DNA of 64,000 nucleotides from contig NZ_JADNQZ010000057.1 in NCBI RefSeq assembly GCF_015709515.1, positions 1-64,000 of the forward strand, in the 5' to 3' direction. A program made the position numbers and the translations under genes. Below are positions 19,170 to 27,966 of the stretch, one piece after another; position 1 is the stretch's first letter; every line of letters starts with the position of its first letter. The notes beneath the pieces were generated by a model, which saw only the letters and a program-made list of their open reading frames with translations, was not told the DNA's origin and ran no database searches. Origin of the DNA: Methylocystis sp. H62. Its GTDB lineage: Bacteria > Pseudomonadota > Alphaproteobacteria > Rhizobiales > Beijerinckiaceae.

Positions 19170-19976
19170 ATGACGGACATCGCTTTAAGCTTCCGGAACG
19201 CCGATGGCGCGCTGCGGTCTGAGTTGACCGGCTGTCTCGATTTCATGAACGAAACGCCTTTTTTCAAGCGCTACAAGCAGGAGACTTGGGACGCGCTGCA
19301 AATATCGGGAAACAGTAAGATATTGGATGTGGCCTGCGGCGTCGGCTTCGACGTCATCGGACTTGCGCGGCGCTTCCCGCGCGCCGACGTCTTCGGGCTC
19401 GATTCGGCGCATGGCTTTCTCGGCCTGGCGCGAGAACGGGCGCGGGGGCTTCCCAACGCGCTTTTCGTCGGCGGCGACTCCCGCGGCCTCCCCTTCGGCG
19501 ATCGCGTGTTCGATGGCGTTCGAATCGATCGCTCCTTGCAGCACATCAGCGCCCCCATCGAGGCGCTGCGCGAAATGGTCCGGGTGACGTGCAAGGGCGG
19601 CAGAATCGTCGTCGCCGAGCCCGATTGGGGAACATATTTCGTCTACAACGGGAAACTCGAAACCGGGGCGAAGATGGCGGGACTATGGGAGAAGTCTTTC
19701 GCCAATCCATACATCGGCCGAGAAATCGGCGTTCTGCTCCAAAAGTGCGGCGTCGCAAACATCGGCTGCAAGGCGCATGCGCTGGTCGTCAGAAGTCTCG
19801 ACGCGGCGGAGATCATCTTCGACCTCACGCGCGTGACGGAGAATTGCGTGTCCGCGGGCGTCTTGACGCGAGACGAGGCGGAAGACTGGTCGAGCGCGTC
19901 TAAAGCGGCGTCCCAAAGCGGCGCGTTTCTCGCCTGCCTGAACATCATGCTGTGGGAAGGTTCGATCCCGGACTGA
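19170..19976 (+). CDS. Class I SAM-dependent methyltransferase
   Basis: A 268-residue protein. SAM motif I is ILDVACGVGFDVIGLA (about residues 51-66), motif II contains DVFGLDSA, and the post-motif region has GRIVVAEPDWGTYFV. The fold resembles UbiE/Methyltransf_11 enzymes that act on small molecules. The substrate cannot be inferred. It is alone on the + strand between genes of the opposite direction and converges with the Mla lipoprotein gene. Confidence 0.85.
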   Translation: MTDIALSFRNADGALRSELTGCLDFMNETPFFKRYKQETWDALQISGNSKILDVACGVGFDVIGLARRFPRADVFGLDSAHGFLGLARERARGLPNALFVGGDSRGLPFGDRVFDGVRIDRSLQHISAPIEALREMVRVTCKGGRIVVAEPDWGTYFVYNGKLETGAKMAGLWEKSFANPYIGREIGVLLQKCGVANIGCKAHALVVRSLDAAEIIFDLTRVTENCVSAGVLTRDEAEDWSSASKAASQSGAFLACLNIMLWEGSIPD

Positions 19977-19999
19977 GCGGTTGCGCCCCGCCAGCGTTG

Positions 20000-20596
20000 C
20001 TATAACCGGGCGCGCGTCCATTGACCGATGCGCAGCGCGATACGCGCCGCGGCGTCGCTGAGCGCCCGCGCCGCTGGCGAGCCGGTATGTTCCGGCGCCG
20101 GCGCCTCTTCGACAAAGATCCGCGCCGCCTTCGCCCGGCCGCCGCCCGAGTCGACGAGCTGGACGGAAACTTCAATGACGGCGAGATTGCGGGCGAGGTC
20201 GATCTCGAATCGCCGCACGTCCGTCTGCAGTTTTGTTTGCGCGCCAAAATTGGAAGAGGCTGAAAGACCGCACTGCTGCAGCGCTTCAATCAAGCGGCGC
20301 TGAAAAAGACGCGGCATTGGATCCGACCACTGCACGCCGGGAAGAATCGCCACGCTGTCATCGCCGGCGCGAACCACGATGCGATCTGACGAGGTCGGCG
20401 CGAGGGCGGCTGGTTCAGGCACGAAGACCGCGGGGCCGCTGCGCAAAGCGACGCTTCGCAAAGCGCCCGTCTCGGTCGTCAGATCGAACGTCTCGCGCGT
20501 CGCCTGGGCGCAGGCCGACACGAGAAACGCGACCGACACGACCACCGCCGCCTGCGCGACCTTGCGTTGCGTCGAAGCGGACGCCTTCAGTTTCAT
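20000..20596 (-). CDS. ABC-type transport auxiliary lipoprotein (Mla operon)
   Basis: A 198-residue predicted lipoprotein. The signal segment VAQAAVVVSVAFLVSAC ends in lipobox VSAC. The body (PGVQWSDPMPRLFQRRLIEALQ and FEIDLARNLAVIEVSVQLVD) matches the ABC-type transport auxiliary lipoprotein family (PqiC-like, DUF330/LptE-like fold). These proteins act with MCE transporters at the inner face of the outer membrane. ATG 20596 is chosen; the frame is open to 20665, and ATG 20614 is also possible. It is the last gene of the mlaE-mlaF-mlaD operon. Confidence 0.82.
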   Translation of the reverse strand: MKLKASASTQRKVAQAAVVVSVAFLVSACAQATRETFDLTTETGALRSVALRSGPAVFVPEPAALAPTSSDRIVVRAGDDSVAILPGVQWSDPMPRLFQRRLIEALQQCGLSASSNFGAQTKLQTDVRRFEIDLARNLAVIEVSVQLVDSGGGRAKAARIFVEEAPAPEHTGSPAARALSDAAARIALRIGQWTRARL

Positions 20597-20692
20597 GCCG
20601 ACCCGTCGCCCCATTTCGCCCGCGCGCCCCGTCGAGCGCGTCGTTCTTCTAACCGATCCGCGCATTGGCTCAAAGCCACGCTTTGGATTGAT

Positions 20693-21595
20693 TTAACGCC
20701 CTTGATACTCCGGCACGGACTGGGACGGTCCGAAGATGAATTGTGATGGGTTTTTCTCAACCGAACGCAGCGTGCGATCGAATGTGTCGACGGCCTTGCG
20801 CCCATCCACAGCGAGCTGTCCATATTCGCGCAGCCCCGTCGCGGCGAAACGATTGATGCGTTCCGAGGCCCCGGCGATATTGCCGGCGATCGCCTTGAGC
20901 TGCTTGGGGTCAATCGCCTTGATCGTCTTTTCGCCGGCCGCAAGCAGCTGATCGAGCCGCGCCGCCGCCGGTTTAAGCGATCGTGCGACGTCCGTCGCGT
21001 CGTGGATGAAAGTCGTGATCGAAGCGGAGTTGTCCGCGAAAGTCTTGCTGACCGTTGCAGCGTTGGTGAGCGTCGCGGTGATGGCCGGACCGTTGTCGTC
21101 GATGAGCTTGTCGAGTTTCGCGAGGACGTCGGCGGCCTTTTTCGACAGGCTCTGAACATTGACGAGCAAATTTTGAATTTCGGAGCGCTCGGCCTGAATT
21201 TGGGGATACTTCTGGCCGACTTGCGCCGTCAGAGGCGGCGCGCCGGGGGTGCCGCCGACCAGCAGGACGTCGGAAACGCCCGTAAAGCCCCGCGTCTCAA
21301 GACGCGCGCGGGTATCGGTCTTGACCGGCGTTCTGCTGTCGATCCTGACGAGCACGTCGACCTTGCTCGGATCCTGTTCGGAAATCCCAAGATGCGTGAC
21401 CTCGCCGACCTTCACGCCGTTGAACAGCACCGAGGACCCGCGGCTCAGCCCTGAAACCTCGGTGAAGACAATCTGGAATGTATCCTGCCGGCCAAGCTGG
21501 CTCGGTCCGGAAAACCAGTAGACGAAAAGAAAGGCGGCGAAGGCGACCGCCAGCGTGAAGGCGCCGATCAGGGCGTAGTTGGCGCGGGTTTCCAT
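20693..21595 (-). CDS. mlaD: MlaD-family MCE substrate-binding protein
   Basis: A 300-residue protein anchored by one N-terminal helix (YALIGAFTLAVAFAAFLFVYW). It is followed by the MCE/MlaD beta-barrel domain (VSGLSRGSSVLFNGVKVGEV, VLVRIDSRTPVKTDTRA, TGVSDVLLVGG) and a long helical tail rich in Ala, Ser and Thr (residues 140-270). MCE proteins form hexameric rings carrying phospholipid across the periplasm. The start codon overlaps or abuts the stop of the ATPase gene at 21595, so the genes are coupled. It is longer than E. coli MlaD (about 180 residues), as is common for alphaproteobacterial homologues. Confidence 0.9.
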   Translation of the reverse strand: METRANYALIGAFTLAVAFAAFLFVYWFSGPSQLGRQDTFQIVFTEVSGLSRGSSVLFNGVKVGEVTHLGISEQDPSKVDVLVRIDSRTPVKTDTRARLETRGFTGVSDVLLVGGTPGAPPLTAQVGQKYPQIQAERSEIQNLLVNVQSLSKKAADVLAKLDKLIDDNGPAITATLTNAATVSKTFADNSASITTFIHDATDVARSLKPAAARLDQLLAAGEKTIKAIDPKQLKAIAGNIAGASERINRFAATGLREYGQLAVDGRKAVDTFDRTLRSVEKNPSQFIFGPSQSVPEYQGR

Positions 21596-22425
21596 TATTC
21601 GTCCTTCTGCTCAACGGGCGCCGCAGTCAGTCTGCCGCCACGCACGCCGTGGAAATAGGCCTTCAGCCACGGGTGGTCGGATGCGAGCAAGGTTTCCAGC
21701 GGCCCTGCGGCGATGACCCGACCTTCAGCGAGCGCCGCCACCCTGTCGCAAATCGAATACAGGCTGTCGAGATCGTGCGTCACCATAAACACGGTCAGCC
21801 CGAGGGTCTGCTGCAGCGTGCCGATCAGCGCGTCGAATTCGGCGGCGCTGATCGGATCGAGTCCCGATGTCGGTTCGTCCAGGAACACAAGCTCGGGATC
21901 AAGCGCCAAGGCGCGCGCCAGGGCCGCGCGCTTCACCATGCCGCCCGACAATTCTGACGGAAATTTGTCCGCGGCGTCGGGACTGAGGCCAACAAGCTCG
22001 AGCTTCAGCATGGCCAGCTCGTCCATCAGTCGCTGAGAGAGGTCGCGCATTTCGCGCATCGGCATCTGAATATTCTGCTTCACCGTGAGGCCCGAAAACA
22101 GCGCGCCGTTCTGAAACAGCACGCCCCAACGCTGTTCCAGCGCACGCCGCTCAAGCGGCGCGAGCGCGTCGCGATCTTGCCCAAAAACCCGAATGGAGCC
22201 GCCTCGCGTCGGCGTGAGTCCGAGAATCGCGCGGGTGAGCACCGATTTTCCCTGCCCAGATCCCCCGACGAAGCCGAGCACCTCGCCGCGGTAGACGTCA
22301 AGGCTGAGCCCTTTCATGATGGTTTTGTCGCCGAAGCCGACCACGAGATCGCGCACGCTGATGATGACGTCGCGATTCGGACGCGGTTGAGCGGCGTCGT
22401 TGGCGTGAGCCGAGGCGTTGGTCAT
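21595..22425 (-). CDS. mlaF: MlaF-family ABC transporter ATPase
   Basis: A 276-residue ABC ATPase. Walker A is GGSGQGKSVLTRAI, the signature is LSGGMVKRAALARALALDP, and Walker B is LVFLDEPTSGLDP. The variant signature LSGGM is typical of MlaF-type ATPases. It powers phospholipid movement by the MlaE permease. ATG 22425 (MTNASAHAND) is chosen; the frame is open upstream to 22695, but that part is inside mlaE. It starts nine bases after the mlaE stop and its end touches mlaD, consistent with one mRNA. Confidence 0.93.
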   Translation of the reverse strand: MTNASAHANDAAQPRPNRDVIISVRDLVVGFGDKTIMKGLSLDVYRGEVLGFVGGSGQGKSVLTRAILGLTPTRGGSIRVFGQDRDALAPLERRALEQRWGVLFQNGALFSGLTVKQNIQMPMREMRDLSQRLMDELAMLKLELVGLSPDAADKFPSELSGGMVKRAALARALALDPELVFLDEPTSGLDPISAAEFDALIGTLQQTLGLTVFMVTHDLDSLYSICDRVAALAEGRVIAAGPLETLLASDHPWLKAYFHGVRGGRLTAAPVEQKDE

Positions 22426-22433
22426 CGCCGCGC

Positions 22434-23582
22434 TCAATAGTCGATCGCCGCAAAAAATACGGCGAACACCCCATCCATCACAATGACCATGAAGATTGAT
22501 TTGACGACCGAGGACGTGACCTGCCGGCCGAGCGATTCGGCGGAGCCCTGCGTCGCGAGCCCGTCCATCGACGCGATGAGGCCGATCACCAGCGCCATGA
22601 AGGGCGCCTTGATGATGCCGACAAGAAACGTGTGCAGCGCGATCGCTTCTTTGAGCAATGATGCGAACGCCGCGGGGCTGATCCCCCCATACCACCAGGC
22701 CACGAGCATGCCGCCAAAGAGCGCCGCCATATCGGCGAGGAAGGTCAAAATCGGCAGGGAAATCACCAGACCGAGCACGCGCGGCGCGATCAGCACCTCG
22801 AAGGGCGAAAGTCCCATCACCAGCAGCGCGTCGACCTCCTCGCGCATTTTCATCGAGCCGAGTTCGGCGGTGATCGCCGAGCCTGAACGGCCGGCGATCA
22901 TGATCGAGGTGAGCAGCACGCCGAGTTCGCGCAAGACAAGAATGCCGATCAGGCTGACCGTGTAGCTGGACGCGCCGAACTTGAGCAATTGAAAGATGCC
23001 CTGTTGGGCGACGATGCCGCCGACCAGAATGTTGATCAACACGATGATCGGGACGCTGCGAAAGCCGACCAGCTCGATTTGCGCGACGAGCGAAGTCAGC
23101 CTGAACCGCCGCGGATTGGCGGCCACATAGATCATCGAGGAGACGAATTCGCCGAGAAAGCCGACGCCGCGGTAAAATTCGCGAAGCGCGTCCACGATGG
23201 ATTCGCCAAAATCCGCGAGCAGAACGAAGATGACATTGAACCGCGGCCGCGAGGGCGCAGCGAAGTCGCGGTAACGCGTTTCTTCGAGCAGGGTCGAATA
23301 TTCAGGCCGCACGTCTTTGAGCGTGACAGCGACGTCGCGGCGCGCCAGATCATGCCGCGCGCGATTGATCAGCCAGGCGCCGGCGGTGTCGAGTTGCGAG
23401 ACTTGCGAAAGATCGATCGAGACCATCCGGTCGAGGCGGGCCTCCTCGACAATTCGACGGCCCTCCTCCTCCAGGCGCTGAGAGGCGAAGAGCGTCCAGT
23501 CGCCCGAAAGCGCAAGGCGCACGCCCTCCGCCGCGGATTGGCGCGCGACTTTGGGCGGACGCTGCATCGCCGCGACGGTCAT
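22434..23582 (-). CDS. mlaE: MlaE-family permease with N-terminal STAS-like domain
   Basis: A 382-residue protein. Residues about 20-110 resemble a STAS domain (ALSGDWTLFASQRLEEEG, SIDLSQVSQLDTAGAWLI), which in E. coli is a separate protein, MlaB. The permease follows, with the diagnostic IMIAGRSGSAITAELGSMKM and EEVDALLVMGLSPFEVLIAP, and about five membrane segments. The fusion of MlaB-like and MlaE-like parts is common outside gammaproteobacteria. First gene of the lipid-asymmetry operon. It is divergent from the epimerase gene, so the promoter is expected in 23583-23812. Confidence 0.92.
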   Translation of the reverse strand: MTVAAMQRPPKVARQSAAEGVRLALSGDWTLFASQRLEEEGRRIVEEARLDRMVSIDLSQVSQLDTAGAWLINRARHDLARRDVAVTLKDVRPEYSTLLEETRYRDFAAPSRPRFNVIFVLLADFGESIVDALREFYRGVGFLGEFVSSMIYVAANPRRFRLTSLVAQIELVGFRSVPIIVLINILVGGIVAQQGIFQLLKFGASSYTVSLIGILVLRELGVLLTSIMIAGRSGSAITAELGSMKMREEVDALLVMGLSPFEVLIAPRVLGLVISLPILTFLADMAALFGGMLVAWWYGGISPAAFASLLKEAIALHTFLVGIIKAPFMALVIGLIASMDGLATQGSAESLGRQVTSSVVKSIFMVIVMDGVFAVFFAAIDY

Positions 23583-23812
23583 CGGGCTTCGCTCCGCGCT
23601 GGAGTCAGTGATCGGCTCATTGATGGCGTCATCCTATCCGACGATTGTGGCGCGCCGCTGACGCGGGCCGGCGCGCCACCGCTTGTAAAGCCGCCTCTTC
23701 CAAAGCAGCCTCTTGCAAAAACGTCATAACTTCGTGAATTGACGTCAGCAAGCGCGTCGGCGCACATCGCCGCGCCCACCACAGACGCGCGACGCGGGCG
23801 CCGGAGAGAGCT

Positions 23813-24796
23813 TTGAAGCGAAAATTGTCTGTCGCCATAGAGACTTACCCGATCGCCGGCAGCTTTGTGATTTCGCGGGGCGCCAAGACCGAAGCCGTGG
23901 TCGTGACCGCGACCTTGGTTCAAGGCGGCAGCGTCGGTCGGGGCGAATGCGTTCCCTACGCCCGCTATGGCGAAAGCGCCGAAAGCGTTGTCGCCACAAT
24001 TGAAGGCGCGCGCGAGGCTCTCGAAGCCGGCGCCGATCGCGACGCTCTGCAACGCCTGCTGCCGGCGGGGGCGGCGCGCAATGCGCTCGATTGCGCCCTC
24101 TGGGACCTTGAAGCCAAGCTTTCGGGCGTTCCCGCCCATGTCGCGGCAGGTTTCAAGACGCTCTCGCCGCTTGTGACGGCCTTCACGATCTCGCTCGGCG
24201 CGCCCGATCAGATGCGCGCCGCGGCGGAGAGGGCGGCCGACCGGCCGCTCTTGAAGATCAAGCTCGCCGGCGAGGGCGACGAGGCGCGCCTCGCCGCGGT
24301 GCGCGCGGGCGCCCCCAACTCAGCCCTCATCGTCGACGCCAATGAAGCATGGGCGGCGGAAACCCTTCCCCGCCAGCTCGCCGCCTGCGCCGATTACGGC
24401 GTCTCGCTCGTTGAACAGCCTCTGCCAGCGGGTCGGGACGCCATCCTCGCGACCATGTCCCGCCCGGTGCCGATCTGCGCCGACGAAAGCGTGCACGACC
24501 GCGCCTCGCTCGCGCCGCTCAAGGGCCGCTACGACGCAATCAACGTCAAGCTCGACAAGACCGGCGGCCTGACCGAAGCGCTGGCGCTGGCGCGCGCGGC
24601 GCGGGAGATGGGCTTTTCGGTCATGGCGGGCTGCATGGTGGGAACGTCGCTCGCCATGGCGCCGGCTGTCCTGGTGGGGCAGATCGCCTCCTTCGTCGAC
24701 CTCGACGGGCCTCTGCTTCTGGCCCGCGACCGCGCTCCTGGGCTGTGCTATGAGGGATCGACTCTCATGCCGCCGGCGCCGGAGCTCTGGGGATAG
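23813..24796 (+). CDS. Enolase-superfamily epimerase (dipeptide epimerase / DgcA type)
   Basis: A 327-residue enzyme of the mandelate racemase/muconate lactonizing subgroup. The catalytic KxK is in LLKIKLAG. Metal ligands are in LIVDANEAW, VEQPLPAG and CADES. The second base lysine is in NVKLDKTGGL. The sequence best resembles L-Ala-D/L-Glu epimerases and the N-acetyl-D-glutamate racemase DgcA. The start is a TTG at 23813 preceded by GGAGAGAG. No DgcN-like (DUF1611) partner lies beside it, so a peptidoglycan-recycling epimerase is equally likely. Confidence 0.85.
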   Translation: MKRKLSVAIETYPIAGSFVISRGAKTEAVVVTATLVQGGSVGRGECVPYARYGESAESVVATIEGAREALEAGADRDALQRLLPAGAARNALDCALWDLEAKLSGVPAHVAAGFKTLSPLVTAFTISLGAPDQMRAAAERAADRPLLKIKLAGEGDEARLAAVRAGAPNSALIVDANEAWAAETLPRQLAACADYGVSLVEQPLPAGRDAILATMSRPVPICADESVHDRASLAPLKGRYDAINVKLDKTGGLTEALALARAAREMGFSVMAGCMVGTSLAMAPAVLVGQIASFVDLDGPLLLARDRAPGLCYEGSTLMPPAPELWG

Positions 24797-24960
24797 CCCG
24801 CGAGGCTGCCCTCTGGACTTATTGACCGGTAGCTAAGTCGTAAACTAAGTTTTAACGGATGGGGATGGGGTTCCCCCGATAACCGCCGAAAGGCTGATGA
24901 CTCCTGCGAACTCGCCGCCGCGCTCTTAGATCGCTGGCGCAGGGTAGGAGTGTCCTATTA

Positions 24961-26616
24961 GTGAGAGAACCCGCAGCCCGTCGTGCGCCTTGCCGCCTTC
25001 GCCCTTGCCGCCTTCGCCCTGGCCGCGTGAGCGTCGCCGCCTGGGGCATCGGCGTGATTCGGCTCGGGACCCCACGTCGATGGCTGTGCTGCGGACCCCC
25101 TATCGCGCTTTTTCTCGCCGGCTGCGCGCCCACGACGCCGGTGGAGCGCGCCCAATTTCTCGGCGCGCCGGCCATGGAGCGCACGCTGGCCAGATCCGGG
25201 CTGAAAGCCGCCGCTGGCGAAACGGCTTGGCCCCGCGAGGAATGGTGGCGCGCTTTCCGCAGCGCGGAGCTTGACGGCGTCATCGACAAGGCGTTGCACG
25301 ACAATCAAAGCCTCAAGAAAGCGGAAGACACTCTCCGCGGCGCGGACGCCATCGTACAGGTCGCCGGCGCGAGGCTGCTGCCGGAAGTCCAGGCGACCTT
25401 CGGGATGCGGCAATCCCGCAATCCGCAGCATGGCGTCGTAGCCTCCTACAATCCGGCGCAGGGCGGATTGCAGAAGACCATGGCCTTCATCAATCCGCTT
25501 GCGCTGACCTGGGAGCTGGATTTCTGGCAGAAAAACCGGGCTCTGCTCGACTCGGCGATCGGCGAGTCGGCGGCGCAAGAGGCCGAACTGGAGCAGGCGC
25601 GCCTGCTGCTGACCGCCTCGGTCGCGCGCGCCTATCTGCGCGGCTACGCCGCGGCGCGCCAGCTCGAGGTCGCCAGAGCGTTGACGCGTCTGCGCCGCGA
25701 TTTGGTTGCGCTTGCTGAAACCCGCTATCGCACCGGACTCGACTCCTTGGACGGGGTGCAGATCGCCCGCGCCGAATACGAAAACGCCGTCCGGCGCGAA
25801 GCGGCCGCGCAGGCGCTGGTGACGCTGCAGAAGGATGCGCTCGCTCGGCTGATGGGCGAAGGGCCCGACGCCGCGCGCGACCTTTACGCCGGCCGGAACG
25901 CGCCTGCGCCGGCGTCGCCGCCGCTGCCACGAAGCCTGCCGCTTGAACTGCTCGCGCACCGCCCCGATCTCGCCGCCGCGCTGCGCCGCGCCGAGGCGGC
26001 GGCGGCCCGGGTTCACGTCGCCAAAACGATGTTTCTTCCCTCGATCGACCTTGCGATCGCCGGCGGCTTCGAAGGCTCGGTGACCTCGACGAAGATCAGC
26101 AAACTCGCGGGCTATCTCTTCACGCCCTCGGCGATCGGCTACGCGATCTCGCCCGGACTGCGCCTGCCCCTTTTTCAGGGCGGCCGCCTCAGCGGCAATC
26201 TGGAGTTTCAGCGCGCCGATTATGATCAGGCGGTCGACTCATATAATGAGACGCTGCTGCAAGCGGCGCAGCAGGTCGCCGACGCCATCGCCAATCTCAA
26301 GCGCGCGCGCGCCGAATATGAGGCGCAAAGCCGGTACCTGCGCGCGGCGCGCGTGCAATATGACCTCGCGCAGTCGCGGCTGCGCGACGGCATGAAGGAT
26401 CGCCGCGAAACCGTCGCCGAGCGTGTTGATCTTCTCGAGTCCGGCTTCGCGCAGCGCGCGCTTGAAGGCGACAGGCTGATCGCCGCCGTCGACTTGTATC
26501 AGGCGCTGGGCGGCGGCTATGCCGATGGTCCGCCGCCGGCCGCGCCGAAGCCGGCGCCCGAAACCGACCCTTTGACGCCGGCCGTCGAGACGATCCAGTC
26601 GCTTGGCGGCGGCTGA
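24961..26616 (+). CDS. Outer-membrane efflux lipoprotein, NodT family
   Basis: A protein of up to 551 residues of the OEP/TolC type. The lipobox FLAGC lies after a hydrophobic stretch (PPIALFLAGC, about residues 47-56). Two OEP repeats follow (DNQSLKKAEDTLRGADAI and HRPDLAAALRRAEAAAARVH). The GTG at 24961 is the longest start; the region before the lipobox is unusually long and arginine-rich, so translation may begin later, for example at GTG 25027. It forms the outer-membrane channel of a tripartite efflux pump. The adaptor gene lies 39 bp downstream, but no inner-membrane pump follows. Confidence 0.87.
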   Translation: MREPAARRAPCRLRPCRLRPGRVSVAAWGIGVIRLGTPRRWLCCGPPIALFLAGCAPTTPVERAQFLGAPAMERTLARSGLKAAAGETAWPREEWWRAFRSAELDGVIDKALHDNQSLKKAEDTLRGADAIVQVAGARLLPEVQATFGMRQSRNPQHGVVASYNPAQGGLQKTMAFINPLALTWELDFWQKNRALLDSAIGESAAQEAELEQARLLLTASVARAYLRGYAAARQLEVARALTRLRRDLVALAETRYRTGLDSLDGVQIARAEYENAVRREAAAQALVTLQKDALARLMGEGPDAARDLYAGRNAPAPASPPLPRSLPLELLAHRPDLAAALRRAEAAAARVHVAKTMFLPSIDLAIAGGFEGSVTSTKISKLAGYLFTPSAIGYAISPGLRLPLFQGGRLSGNLEFQRADYDQAVDSYNETLLQAAQQVADAIANLKRARAEYEAQSRYLRAARVQYDLAQSRLRDGMKDRRETVAERVDLLESGFAQRALEGDRLIAAVDLYQALGGGYADGPPPAAPKPAPETDPLTPAVETIQSLGGG

Positions 26617-26655
26617 ACGCGCCACGCCTTAACAGAAGAACGCGAACCCCCATCG

Positions 26656-27846
26656 ATGGCGCTGTCCCGCAAAAGCATCCGCTCCCGCAGAGAATTTTTG
26701 CTCAAGATCGTCATTGCGGCGGTTGTTGTCGGCGCGCTGGTCGCGTTCTCACGATGGTTTTTTTACGACCGCGACTGGGTGACGACGGATAACGCCTTCA
26801 TCACCGGCAACATCATCCCGGTGCAGGCGGACGCGACGGGAGTCGTGGCCGCCGTGCTCGCTGAAGAAACGCAGCTCGTCAAGAAAGGCGACGTGCTCGT
26901 TCGCCTCGACGGCCAACGCGCAAGAGCGGCGCTCGCGCAGGCGGAGGCCGAACTCGGCCGCGCGGTTCGCGCCGTCGGCGCGCTTTACGCGCAGCGCCGC
27001 CAGATCTGCCAGAAGGTCATTTCCCGCGCCGCGCTTCGCGACAGAACGCGCCATGATCTCGCAAGATACCGCGAAGCGACGCTGAGCGGCGCCGCGTCGC
27101 GACAGGTGCTGCAGAATACCGAGGACCAGCTCGCCGCGCTGGAAGCCGATCTGCGAGAAGCGCAGGCGGAATATCAGTCGGTCGAGGCGCGCGTCGTCGG
27201 CGTGACGCGGATGAACCATCCCGACATCGAGGCCGCCAAGGCGCGATACAATGACGCTTACGTCGAGTTCGTGCGCCAGAACATCCGGGCGCCGGCGACC
27301 GGCTATGTCGCCAAACGCAGCGTTCAGGTCGGCAAGCGGGTGCGCCCCGGCGACGCCATTCTCAATATCGTGCCGCTCGACCATCTCTGGGTCGAAGCGA
27401 ATTTGTGGGAAAACAGGATGGCTCGGGTTCGTCCCGGGCAGGCGGCGATCATCAAGGTCGATCTCTACGGATCTGAACAGATCTACCATGGAGAAGTAGC
27501 GGGACTTGTTCCGGGCTCCGGCGCCGTCTTCGCGGCTCTGCCCCCCGATAACGCGACCGGCAACTTCATCCGCATCGTTCAGCGCATTCCGGTGCGCATC
27601 GCCCTGCGGGCGGACGAACTCGAGAAACAGCCCTTGCGTCCCGGCCTGTCGACCGTCGCCTCGATCAATGTGTCCGGACCGCTGCAATCGCCCAATCACT
27701 CGATCGTCAAGACGACGACGAATGAATATCTGACCGACGTCTATGACAAGGATCTCGCAGATGCGAAGACGCGCGCCGACAAGATCGTGAAGGATAACGC
27801 CATGGGCGCGGCGCAGGACGGCGCCGCCTGCACAGCCGCCGAATAG
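26656..27846 (+). CDS. EmrA/HlyD-family periplasmic adaptor
   Basis: A 396-residue membrane-fusion protein. An N-terminal helix (IVIAAVVVGALVAFSRWFF) is followed by the EmrA pattern WVTTDNAFITGNIIPVQA, a lipoyl-like half (VLAEETQLVKKGDVLVRLDG), a long coiled-coil hairpin (about 85-180) and the returning lipoyl half IRAPATGYVAKRSVQVGKRV. EmrA-type adaptors work with MFS pumps of the EmrB class. None is adjacent: the nearest MFS gene (31412) is of the sugar-porter type and separated by two other genes. The upstream NodT lipoprotein is the likely outer partner. Confidence 0.9.
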   Translation: MALSRKSIRSRREFLLKIVIAAVVVGALVAFSRWFFYDRDWVTTDNAFITGNIIPVQADATGVVAAVLAEETQLVKKGDVLVRLDGQRARAALAQAEAELGRAVRAVGALYAQRRQICQKVISRAALRDRTRHDLARYREATLSGAASRQVLQNTEDQLAALEADLREAQAEYQSVEARVVGVTRMNHPDIEAAKARYNDAYVEFVRQNIRAPATGYVAKRSVQVGKRVRPGDAILNIVPLDHLWVEANLWENRMARVRPGQAAIIKVDLYGSEQIYHGEVAGLVPGSGAVFAALPPDNATGNFIRIVQRIPVRIALRADELEKQPLRPGLSTVASINVSGPLQSPNHSIVKTTTNEYLTDVYDKDLADAKTRADKIVKDNAMGAAQDGAACTAAE

Positions 27847-27897
27847 ACTGTGCACGGTTAATTTCGACTCGCGCTTGCCTTTTTGAGCGAATCTATT

Positions 27898-27917
27898 GGC
27901 GTGACTCGGATCACGCC
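27898..27917. promoter_or_regulatory. Candidate CRP-family operator
   Basis: The inverted repeat GGCGTGA-N6-TCACGCC has the core GTGA-N6-TCAC of CRP-family regulators. It lies 50 bp before the H+-ATPase start codon, in the 120-bp gap after the adaptor gene. It could also act as a simple hairpin. The regulator is unknown. Confidence 0.4.
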
Positions 27918-27966
27918 GTAAGATTCGGTTCGGATATTTTTTGGCTATGTGATGGGGAGAGCAAGC

